The notes under the pieces: generated by a model
The model's database searches: none
Seen by the model: the letters and a program-made list of their open reading frames with translations, nothing else
What the model was told of the DNA's origin: nothing
Part shown: piece by piece, positions 1-4,842 of the stretch
Layout: each line of letters begins with the position of its first letter
Numbering within the stretch: position 1 is the first letter of the stretch
Position numbers and translations under genes: made by a program
From: Halobacteroidaceae bacterium
Lineage (GTDB): Bacteria; Bacillota; Halanaerobiia; B1SED10-174
DNA: 6,743 nt
Reading direction: 5' to 3'
Assembly: GCA_003550445.1 (NCBI GenBank)
Contig: PUKG01000045.1
Coordinates: 1 to 6,743 of the forward strand

Positions 1-650
1 ATAGAGGTATGTTTATTTTCGCCGTATACAAGGAAGTCATAAACCTCGTCGGTTATTACCCATAATTTGTTTTTTATAGCCACCTCTGCCAGGCTGGTTA
101 GCCCTTCCTGGCTAAAAACCCTTCCGGTTGGGTTGCTTGGGGAGTTAATTATAATTGCTCTGGTCCGGGGGGTAATTGCTTTTTCAATTGCATTTACGTC
201 CAGGTCAAATGTTGGAGCTTCCAGAGGCACAAAAACGGGTTTTGCCCCGGCCATTTTAGCCATTTCTGGATAGCTTACCCAGTAAGGAGAAGGGATAATT
301 ACCTCATCCCCGGGGTTACAGCAAGCTATTATTGCTGTGGCTAAAACCTGTTTAGCCCCATTTCCGATAATAACCTGTCCTGCCTTATATTTTAATCCCA
401 GGCTTTTTTCAATTTGTTTTGCTGCGGCTTCTTTAAGAGGGGTAATTCCTGTTGCCGCGGTGTACTTGGTAAAACCATCAAGCATTGCCCTGTGGGCCGC
501 TTCTTTTATATTGTCAGGAGTATCGAAATCGGGCTGACCTGCGCCAAAACTAATTACATTTTCTCCGGCTTCCTTCTTTTCGTTTACCTTGGCGGTGATT
601 TCCAGGGTTGGAGAGGGGGGGATGCTTTCCACCAGGTGAGAAAGTTTCAT
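1..650 (-). CDS. Class I PLP-dependent aminotransferase (aspartate aminotransferase-like), N-terminal part
   Basis: This is the first 216 codons of a cytoplasmic fold-type I aminotransferase of the AspB/aromatic aminotransferase group, read on the minus strand and cut by the window edge. The protein starts MKLSHLVESI followed by PPSPTLEITAK, the usual opening of bacterial aspartate aminotransferases. Visible family landmarks are GAGQPDFDTP (residues 36-45), FTKYTAATG (60-68), GNGAKQ (96-101) that binds the PLP phosphate, PSPYWVSYPE with Trp124 at the ring-stacking position, NSPSNPTG with Asn173, and TDEVYDFLVY with Asp201 and Tyr204. The catalytic Schiff-base lysine should lie just beyond the window. 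The start is supported by AAGGAGGT at 657-664, six bases upstream. It is transcribed divergently from the betaine operon. It probably transfers amino groups between aspartate and 2-oxoglutarate, but paralogues using aromatic amino acids or alanine look much alike, so substrate and symbol are left open. Confidence 0.93.
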   Translation of the reverse strand, partial: MKLSHLVESIPPSPTLEITAKVNEKKEAGENVISFGAGQPDFDTPDNIKEAAHRAMLDGFTKYTAATGITPLKEAAAKQIEKSLGLKYKAGQVIIGNGAKQVLATAIIACCNPGDEVIIPSPYWVSYPEMAKMAGAKPVFVPLEAPTFDLDVNAIEKAITPRTRAIIINSPSNPTGRVFSQEGLTSLAEVAIKNKLWVITDEVYDFLVYGENKHTS

Positions 651-682
651 AGTAAAACCTCCTTGCTTTTTATTCGTTTACC

Positions 683-710
683 ATAGTATTTCGCCGGGGC
701 GTTTTATTAA
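683..710 (-). promoter_or_regulatory. Weak candidate promoter for the aminotransferase gene
   Basis: On the minus strand TTAATA (705-710) and TACTAT (683-688) are separated by 16 bases, each matching the sigma-A consensus at four of six positions. The start codon is about 33 bases downstream of the -10 element. This is the best pair I found in the divergent region on this strand, but it is weak. Confidence 0.28.
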
Positions 711-768
711 CCTTTAAGCAGAATAAAAAACCCTATCTATCCTCAATATCCTGCCTAATAAAGCAAAG

Positions 769-795
769 ATTGGTTCCTTGATTAAAAAAACCAAT
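769..795. repeat. 7-bp inverted repeat overlapping the operon promoter, possible operator
   Basis: ATTGGTT (769-775) and AACCAAT (789-795) are perfect inverted copies separated by 13 bases. The -35 element TTGATT (778-783) lies between the arms and the right arm lies in the promoter spacer. A protein bound here would compete with RNA polymerase. The gene directly downstream encodes a small helix-turn-helix protein, so autoregulation is a reasonable guess. Arm length and AT content mean chance cannot be excluded. Confidence 0.4.
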
Positions 796-806
796 TGTGC
801 TATAGT
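778..806 (+). promoter_or_regulatory. Sigma-A-type promoter of the betaine transporter operon
   Basis: TTGATT (778-783) and TATAGT (801-806) are separated by exactly 17 bases, giving good agreement with TTGACA-N17-TATAAT. Transcription should start near 813, about 15 bases before the first ATG at 828 and 29 before the start of the regulator gene. No terminator or second promoter is evident before 3907, so this promoter probably serves all four genes. Confidence 0.72.
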
Positions 807-827
807 TGTAGCAGAGGTGTTGCATAA

Positions 828-842
828 ATGGGGGGATCCTAA
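828..842 (+). CDS. Possible four-residue leader peptide coupled to the regulator gene
   Basis: ATG at 828 opens a tiny frame encoding M-G-G-S and ending in TAA at 840-842, whose last base is the first base of the regulator ATG (TAATG). It is preceded by GAGGTG (814-819), a perfect six-base match to the ribosomal anti-Shine-Dalgarno sequence with an eight-base spacer. The regulator start itself has only the poorer GGGGGGA run (830-836). Terminating ribosomes could therefore re-initiate at 842. So short a frame may also arise by chance, and there is no peptide-level evidence. Confidence 0.3.
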   Translation: MGGS

Positions 843-1144
843 TGGAAAAAAGGAAAACTACCAAAAAAGAAAAAACCGCTTTAATTTATGCTACTGAAAA
901 AGCCATTAAGGAGTTAATTGAAGCTGGGGAAAGGGTCGATTTTCAGGCTGTAGCCAGAAAATTAGGTGTTGCCAGGTCAACCCTTTACCGCAACCAGACT
1001 GTCTATAGTATTATTGCCCATGCTCGCTACAACCAGCATTATGCCGGGGATCCTATTGCTCATTTTCAGTGGGAGATTGAAGGGTTGAAAGAAAGAGTCC
1101 AGGAACTAGAGGACAGGATTGGTCGTTTGTTTGACCAGAAGTAG
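842..1144 (+). CDS. Small helix-turn-helix/coiled-coil DNA-binding protein (DUF6262/TnpC-like)
   Basis: This encodes a 100-residue, lysine- and glutamate-rich, presumably cytoplasmic protein. Residues 1-12 are very basic. Residues 13-30 form a helix (ATEKAIKELIEAGE). Residues 33-51 (VDFQAVARKLGVARSTLYRN) form a convincing helix-turn-helix with the LGVARSTLYR recognition-helix pattern. Residues 76-97 form a coiled coil with heptad positions Ile79, Leu82, Val86, Leu89, Ile93 and Leu96, suggesting a dimer. The layout resembles the DUF6262 family, which includes TnpC-like accessory proteins of Tn554-type transposons, but no recombinase gene lies nearby. It is the first gene of the transporter operon, 39 bases ahead of the binding-protein gene, so a role as local regulator is more likely, as inference. 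It does not resemble GbsR/OpcR regulators of betaine genes. The start has a poor ribosome site and may depend on coupling to the frame at 828-842. Confidence 0.82.
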   Translation: MEKRKTTKKEKTALIYATEKAIKELIEAGERVDFQAVARKLGVARSTLYRNQTVYSIIAHARYNQHYAGDPIAHFQWEIEGLKERVQELEDRIGRLFDQK

Positions 1145-1183
1145 TTTTATCCCCCAAAAAATTTATTAAGGAGGAGTTAAAAA

Positions 1184-2203
1184 GTGAAAAGTAAAACCGG
1201 AAAAGCAGTCAGGGTGGCAACTATTCTTTTAGTGCTTTTTTTAGTTTCCACCGGAATTGCGGGTGTAACCTCTGCTGAAACACTACAATTTGCAGACTTT
1301 AGCTGGGACAGCGTCCAGGTCCACAACCGAATTGCCGGGTTTATAATTCACCATGGTTTTGGCTATGACGTTGATTATACCTTTGGAGATACAGAACCCC
1401 TGCTTTTAGGTTTGAGGCGAGGGGATATCCATATTGCCATGGAAATGTGGGTAGATAATATCCTTGATGCTTATAAAGAAGCTCTGGCCGCAGGAGAAAT
1501 TATTGATTTTGGTTCAAACTTCCCCGATTCTCCCCAGGGCTGGTATGTGCCCACTTTTGTAATTGAAGGTGATGAGGATAGGGATATTGAGCCAATGGCT
1601 CCGGATTTGAGGTCTGTTGAGGATCTTGCTGATTACTGGGAATTATTTGAGGAAGCAGAACACCCCGGGAAAGGACGCTTTTACAATGCTCCTACAGGAT
1701 GGGTAGTCCACGATATTAACCTTGCCAAGTTTGAAGCCTATGGCCTTGAAGATACTTTTGTTGCTTTTGATCCTGGTTCTGATACTGCCCTTGCCACGGC
1801 CATTGTAAGGGCTTATGAGCGTGGGGAACCCATCGTAGCCTATTACTGGGAACCCGCATGGGTAACTGGACTTCTTGACCTGACCATGTTAGAAGAACCT
1901 CCCTATGACCCAGAAATTTGGGAAGAAACCAGGGGAACTGAATTCCCTGCAACTCGAGTTCATATTGCAATAAATTCTGAACTTGCAGGGAGAGCTCCAG
2001 AATTGGTTACCTTCCTTGCAAATTATGAAACTACTCTTGAACAGACAAATGAAGCCCTTGCTTTTATGTATACCGAAGATGCCGATGTGGATGAAGCCGC
2101 CCTGTGGTTTTTGGATAATTTCAGGGATGTTTGGAAGGGATTTTTGTACAACGATGATGTAATTGAAAGGGTTGAACAGGCCCTGGATGAGGAGCTGAAT
2201 TAG
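1184..2203 (+). CDS. Glycine betaine/proline betaine-type ABC transporter substrate-binding protein (OpuAC/ProX family)
   Basis: This is the extracytoplasmic receptor of a compatible-solute importer, 339 residues with a GTG start and an AAGGAGGAG ribosome site (1168-1176). Residues 1-31 are a signal peptide: basic start, hydrophobic core ATILLVLFLVSTGIAG, and probable cleavage after Thr-Ser-Ala31. No lipobox cysteine is present, so the protein is not tethered as a lipoprotein in the usual Gram-positive way. The mature part has the OpuAC-type two-lobe pattern: FADFSWDSVQVHN near the start, GDIHIAMEMWVDN (80-92), GWYVP (119-123) and YYWEPAW (220-226). Aromatic residues such as Trp41, Trp89, Trp120, Trp222 and Trp226 are candidates for the cage that holds the quaternary ammonium group by cation-pi contacts. 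The protein is rich in Asp and Glu. Glycine betaine, proline betaine, carnitine or choline are all possible ligands. It is followed after two bases by the ATPase gene. Confidence 0.92.
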   Translation: MKSKTGKAVRVATILLVLFLVSTGIAGVTSAETLQFADFSWDSVQVHNRIAGFIIHHGFGYDVDYTFGDTEPLLLGLRRGDIHIAMEMWVDNILDAYKEALAAGEIIDFGSNFPDSPQGWYVPTFVIEGDEDRDIEPMAPDLRSVEDLADYWELFEEAEHPGKGRFYNAPTGWVVHDINLAKFEAYGLEDTFVAFDPGSDTALATAIVRAYERGEPIVAYYWEPAWVTGLLDLTMLEEPPYDPEIWEETRGTEFPATRVHIAINSELAGRAPELVTFLANYETTLEQTNEALAFMYTEDADVDEAALWFLDNFRDVWKGFLYNDDVIERVEQALDEELN

Positions 2204-2205
2204 GA

Positions 2206-3066
2206 GTGAGTTCCGCGATCAAGGTTGCGGGGCTGTGGAAGGTATACCCCCGCGAGGGCGGGAAAAATATTGAAACCAATAACCTGGAAGAGTTAAAGAA
2301 AAGAGAAGAAAAAGGCGATGCTGTAATCGCTGTTAGAGACGTTTCCTTTGAGGTAGAATCCGGTCAGGTTTTTGTAGTAATGGGATTATCGGGAAGTGGG
2401 AAATCAACCCTGATCCGCTGTTTATTGCGGCTGGTTGAGCCCACTGAAGGTAATATTTTTCTTAATGAAAAAGAAATAACCAATGTTAAAAAAGAAGAAC
2501 TAACCCGCTTCCGGCGGGAAGACGCTGCAATGGTTTTTCAGCACTTTGGGCTTTTACCTCACCGTTCGGTCCTTGATAATGTTGCTTTTGGGTTAAAGTT
2601 AAAAGGGAACAAAAGTAATGAGAGATACGAGAAAGCCAGGGAAATGATTAAGGTAGTTGGACTCGAAGGCTGGGAAGAATATTATCCCGCTTCTTTAAGT
2701 GGAGGAATGCAGCAGCGCGTGGGAATCGCCCGCGCGCTGGCTGCAGACCCTCCAATTCTGCTGATGGATGAACCTTTCAGTGGTCTGGATCCGTTAATAA
2801 GAAGGGAAATGCAGGATGAACTGGTAAAACTCCAAACAGAAATGAATAAAACTATTTTCTTCGTAACCCATGATCTTGACGAGGGAATGCGCCTTGGAGA
2901 CAGAATGGCTGTAATGCAGGACGGCTCTTTTGTTCAGGTTGGAACTCCAGAAGAAATTTTACAAAATCCTGCTGATGATTATGTAGCCCGGTTCGTCCAG
3001 GATAAGAAAAAACAGTTTGCCATGGTTCAAGGCGGAGATAAGGAGTTGGACGGCGATGTTTCCTGA
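2206..3066 (+). CDS. Betaine-type ABC transporter ATP-binding protein (OpuAA/ProV family, no CBS domains)
   Basis: This is the cytoplasmic ATPase that powers the importer. All nucleotide-binding motifs are intact: Walker A GLSGSGKST (60-68), Q-loop Gln112 in VFQHFGLLPH, signature LSGGMQQR (164-171), Walker B ILLMDEP with Asp188 and Glu189, D-loop SGLD, and switch His222 in THD. FQHFGLLPHRSVLDNVAFGL is characteristic of the ProV/OpuAA branch. The charged stretch at 20-38 lies where this family carries its extra segment before the A-loop. At 286 residues it lacks the two C-terminal CBS domains found in many ProV/OpuAA proteins of about 400 residues, which sense ionic strength in OpuA. The GTG start at 2206 follows the binding-protein stop by two bases, with GAGGAG at 2189-2194 inside the upstream gene. 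Its 3' end overlaps the permease gene by 11 bases. Confidence 0.94.
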   Translation: MSSAIKVAGLWKVYPREGGKNIETNNLEELKKREEKGDAVIAVRDVSFEVESGQVFVVMGLSGSGKSTLIRCLLRLVEPTEGNIFLNEKEITNVKKEELTRFRREDAAMVFQHFGLLPHRSVLDNVAFGLKLKGNKSNERYEKAREMIKVVGLEGWEEYYPASLSGGMQQRVGIARALAADPPILLMDEPFSGLDPLIRREMQDELVKLQTEMNKTIFFVTHDLDEGMRLGDRMAVMQDGSFVQVGTPEEILQNPADDYVARFVQDKKKQFAMVQGGDKELDGDVS

Positions 3067-3907
3067 AACCTGGAGATTTGAAGTTGCTGGGAAGATAAAT
3101 GACCTGGTAGCATGGTTGTTGGACACCTTTGGAATTGTTTTTGACGGGATTTCGGATGTTGTCCTTGCCCTGCTCCTTAATATTAATTCTCTTCTGGATT
3201 CAATTCCCTGGTTTGTTTATATCATTGCTATTGCTGTTGCAGTGTGGTTAACTTACCGAAAACCTCTGGCAACAATTTTCCTTGCTTTACTCCCGGTAGT
3301 GGTAGGAATGTTTGGCTTATGGGACCTGGCAATTGAGAGTCTGGCCATTGTTATTACCTCGGTTGTCCTGGCTCTGGTAATTGGAATTCCCATGGGAATG
3401 TTAATGGCAGAATTTAATCCCGTGGAAATAATTATAAGACCAATTCTTGATGCCATGCAGACCATGCCGAGCTTTGTTTATCTGATACCTGCCTTAATGT
3501 TTTTCGGGTTGGGGAGAGTACCCGCGGTTTTTGCAACCTTCATTTTTGCGGTGCCTCCAATTATGCGTTTAACAAACCTTGGATTAAGGCTGGTTCCTCA
3601 GGAAGTTCAAGAAGCGGCATTATCTTATGGAGCGACTCGTCTCCAATTATTAAAAGAGGTCAGGTTACCCCTGGCAATGCCTTCAATTCTGGCAGGGGTT
3701 AATCAGACAACCATGATGGCTCTTTCCATGGTTGTAATTGCTTCCATGATTGGGGCAGGTGGGCTTGGTTATGAAGTCCTGATTTCGATCAACCGGGTTA
3801 ATGTGGGCCGGGGATTCGAAGCAGGTATTAGCGTTGTTATTTTAGCTATTGTTATTGATAGACTGACCCAGGGCTTTGCCAAGCGTTTTGAGCCTCCCAG
3901 TAGGTAA
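3056..3907 (+). CDS. Betaine-type ABC transporter permease (OpuAB/ProW family)
   Basis: This is the inner-membrane channel subunit of the importer, presumably acting as a homodimer. The 283-residue product has a hydrophilic/amphipathic N-terminus, several membrane spans (for example about 51-67, 70-89 and 93-117), and the strongly conserved ProW core DAMQTMPSFVYLIPALMFFG. The EAA loop (186-205, EAALSYGAT then KEVRLPLA) docks on the ATPase. The following NQTTMMALSMVVIASMIGAG block is diagnostic of the family. I place the start at ATG 3056 because AAGGAG lies ten bases upstream (3040-3045). An in-frame ATG at 3017 has no ribosome site and would force a 50-base overlap with the ATPase gene. The overlap with the ATPase stop suggests translational coupling. 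This is the last gene of the operon; a terminator follows eight bases after the stop. Confidence 0.94.
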   Translation: MFPETWRFEVAGKINDLVAWLLDTFGIVFDGISDVVLALLLNINSLLDSIPWFVYIIAIAVAVWLTYRKPLATIFLALLPVVVGMFGLWDLAIESLAIVITSVVLALVIGIPMGMLMAEFNPVEIIIRPILDAMQTMPSFVYLIPALMFFGLGRVPAVFATFIFAVPPIMRLTNLGLRLVPQEVQEAALSYGATRLQLLKEVRLPLAMPSILAGVNQTTMMALSMVVIASMIGAGGLGYEVLISINRVNVGRGFEAGISVVILAIVIDRLTQGFAKRFEPPSR

Positions 3908-3914
3908 TAATATG

Positions 3915-3948
3915 GGGCACCTGTTGTGTGGCAGGTGCTCTTTTTTCT
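3915..3948 (+). terminator. Intrinsic terminator of the betaine transporter operon
   Basis: GCACCTG (3917-3923) pairs with CAGGTGC (3932-3938). The stem is extended outward by a G-T and a G-C pair and closes an 8-base loop. It is followed at once by six T residues, C, then more T. It lies just behind the permease stop. Confidence 0.88.
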
Positions 3949-3958
3949 TTTCAGAAAG

Positions 3959-3987
3959 AAGGTTAAGAGAAAAAATGGATTAACCTT
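3959..3987. repeat. 8-bp inverted repeat of unknown role
   Basis: AAGGTTAA (3959-3966) and TTAACCTT (3980-3987) are perfect inverted copies separated by 13 bases, in otherwise featureless AT-rich DNA behind the operon terminator. The arms are AT-rich and a following T run is interrupted, so it would be a poor terminator. It may be chance, a protein site or debris from an old insertion. Confidence 0.35.
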
Positions 3988-4068
3988 TGATTGGTTTTTA
4001 ACTTAAGACAAATTGTTTGAGGAAAATAAAAGTGGGCAAGCTGGGAGTAAAATAGTCGAAAAAAATAG

Positions 4069-4117
4069 AAGAGGGATCTCAAAACCAAACCACCACGAAA
4101 GGAGTGAGATCCCTCTT
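4069..4117 (+). promoter_or_regulatory. 12-bp inverted repeat that would sequester a ribosome site and TTG start
   Basis: AAGAGGGATCTC (4069-4080) and GAGATCCCTCTT (4106-4117) are perfect inverted copies around a 25-base loop. The loop contains AAAGGAG (4098-4104), and the right arm includes the first two bases of the TTG start at 4116. RNA read through from upstream would fold and limit translation of the following frame. Comparable hairpins are known near transposase starts of several insertion sequences, where they damp expression from outside transcription. No T run follows, so it is not an intrinsic terminator. Confidence 0.55.
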
Positions 4118-4196
4118 GAATGAAGCTATCTTTAGGATACTACAGGAAAGCAAAGATTTCAAGGAGCTGGAGAAAAGTTTTTTGAAGGTTGCCTAA
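4116..4196 (+). pseudogene. Probable 5' remnant of an ISLre2/UPF0236-type transposase gene
   Basis: A TTG start at 4116, with AAAGGAG eleven bases upstream, opens a 26-codon frame beginning LNEAIFRILQESKDFKELEK and ending after FLKVA in TAA. The pattern of a short amphipathic helix followed by SKDFKELEK resembles, from memory, the N-terminus of transposases of the ISLre2 (UPF0236) group, which are several hundred residues long. Nothing downstream continues the protein in any frame, so if the match is right this is a truncated element keeping only its left end. The alternatives are a genuine 26-residue peptide under hairpin control or a chance frame. Confidence 0.42.
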
Positions 4197-4217
4197 AAGA
4201 AAGGGAAGTGCTACAAT
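4189..4217 (+). promoter_or_regulatory. Candidate sigma-A promoter for the 62-aa protein gene
   Basis: TTGCCT (4189-4194) and TACAAT (4212-4217) are 17 bases apart. The -10 element matches consensus at five of six positions and the -35 at four. Transcription would start near 4224, forty bases before the ATG at 4264. The -35 overlaps the end of the transposase-like remnant, so the boundary of that remnant may have helped form this promoter. Confidence 0.5.
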
Positions 4218-4263
4218 TAAATTAATATTCAGAAAAATTAATTAATTTAAAAGGGGGAAATTT

Positions 4264-4452
4264 ATGCTTTGTTCATATGCTTCAATGGAAAAAGAGCACC
4301 TGGATAATTTACAAGGTTTAGAAAAAGATATTGGCGCGGTTCTCCTTGCATTTTCGTGTAAAGCAGTAAAACCTGCTCAACTTACCCCCGAACAGTTGGA
4401 AAAAATAAAGAACCTGGAAAAAGAACTGGGAGTTGTAATTGTTGCAGTTTAA
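4264..4452 (+). CDS. Small protein of unknown function made of two similar halves
   Basis: I do not recognise a function for this 62-residue protein. It has a clear ribosome site (AAGGGGG at 4251-4257, six bases before ATG), a candidate promoter and its own terminator, so it is probably a real single-gene unit. Residues 13-30 (LDNLQGLEKDIGAVLLAF) and 45-62 (LEKIKNLEKELGVVIVAV) are two copies of one pattern, Leu-x-x-aliphatic-x-x-LEK-acid-aliphatic-G-x-V-aliphatic-aliphatic-Ala. In each copy a charged helix runs into a short hydrophobic strand. The copies are joined by a linker containing KAVKPAQLTPEQ. Cysteines occur at positions 3 and 32. There is no signal peptide and no full membrane span. 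An internal ATG at residue 8 marks the start of the first repeat but lacks a ribosome site. A helix-strand-helix-strand mini-fold, perhaps dimeric, is inferred. Confidence 0.75.
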   Translation: MLCSYASMEKEHLDNLQGLEKDIGAVLLAFSCKAVKPAQLTPEQLEKIKNLEKELGVVIVAV

Positions 4453-4477
4453 TTTTAAAATCAGTTGTATGAGTACA

Positions 4478-4512
4478 AGCCTGGCCCAAAAGGCCGGGTT
4501 ATTTTTTGTTTT
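4478..4512 (+). terminator. Intrinsic terminator behind the 62-aa protein gene
   Basis: CCTGGCC (4480-4486) pairs with GGCCGGG (4492-4498) with one T-G wobble around a CAAAA loop. A-T and G-T pairs extend the stem outward. TTATTTTTTGTTTT follows. It isolates the small gene from the downstream T-box unit. Confidence 0.88.
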
Positions 4513-4531
4513 AACCAAGAGCCATGGATTA

Positions 4532-4560
4532 TTGACTCTGAGTCCCCCCTGTGGTAAAAT
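4532..4560 (+). promoter_or_regulatory. Sigma-A promoter of the T-box/ileS unit
   Basis: TTGACT (4532-4537) and TAAAAT (4555-4560) are separated by 17 bases, each matching consensus at five of six positions. Transcription should begin near 4567, just before Stem I of the T-box leader. Confidence 0.82.
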
Positions 4561-4566
4561 AACTCC

Positions 4567-4811
4567 AAATAGGCTATGAACAGGAAGAGTACCCATTTTT
4601 TCTTCCAGAAGCGATCCAGGGGTGGTGGGAGCCTGGTAGGTAGGAAATGGGGAAAATCACCTGGGAGCTGCAGGCTGAAAAAAAGTAAGCCTGTCGGATG
4701 CTCCGCCGTTAATGGAGTAGGGCTTTTAAGCGCCCGGTTGAGAGGGTCAATTTGACCAATTAAGGTGGTACCGCGGGAAACCCCGTCCTTAAGAAGGATT
4801 GGGTTTTTTTT
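4567..4811 (+). promoter_or_regulatory. T-box riboswitch leader, isoleucine-specific
   Basis: This untranslated leader binds tRNA-Ile and lets transcription continue into ileS when the tRNA is uncharged. The canonical T-box AAGGTGGTACCGCGG is at 4762-4776, with UGGU (4766-4769) able to pair with the ACCA end of the tRNA. In Stem I, CAGG (4581-4584) pairs with CCTG (4660-4663) below the specifier loop. AGTA (4588-4591) forms the loop's 5' side, and ACCCATTT pairs with AAATGGG above it. The 3' side, GAAAATCAC, places codon ATC at 4656-4658 as specifier. The distal end has CCAGG/CCTGG around GGTGGTGGGAG, resembling the usual tRNA-elbow-contact region. A CAGGCT/AGCCTG stem (Stem II), a CTCC/GGAG pairing and a GGTCA/TGACC hairpin (Stem III, 4745-4757) follow before the antiterminator. 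Confidence 0.95.
4781..4811 (+). terminator. Conditional terminator of the T-box leader
   Basis: CCCCGTCCTT (4781-4790) pairs with AAGGATTGGG (4794-4803) with one mismatch and one G-T pair around an AAG loop, followed by a run of eight T residues. Its left arm follows directly after the T-box bulge sequence, so the antiterminator and terminator are mutually exclusive. Uncharged tRNA-Ile should favour the antiterminator. Confidence 0.9.
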
Positions 4812-4842
4812 ATTGTCAATATCTTTAAAAGGAGGAAGAAGG

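Noticed and set aside
67..686. Plus-strand open frames opposite the aminotransferase
   Set aside because: The minus-strand reading has continuous class I aminotransferase motifs and a strong ribosome site. The plus frames are antisense shadows of low-complexity hydrophobic composition.
707..714. TTAACCTT shared with the dyad arms at 3959-3987 as a possible common regulatory site
   Set aside because: One 8-base AT-rich match at distant sites is expected by chance in a window of this size, and the contexts differ.
1716..1970. Minus-strand frame inside the binding-protein gene
   Set aside because: Glutamine- and tryptophan-rich translation typical of an antisense shadow, with no start signals.
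3017..3055. Longer permease start at ATG 3017
   Set aside because: No ribosome site precedes it and it would overlap the ATPase gene by 50 bases. ATG 3056 has AAGGAG at good spacing and gives the usual family N-terminus.
4048..4053. TAAAAT as a -10 element for the transposase-like remnant
   Set aside because: No acceptable -35 lies 16-18 bases upstream; the nearest TTGAGG is 25 bases away.
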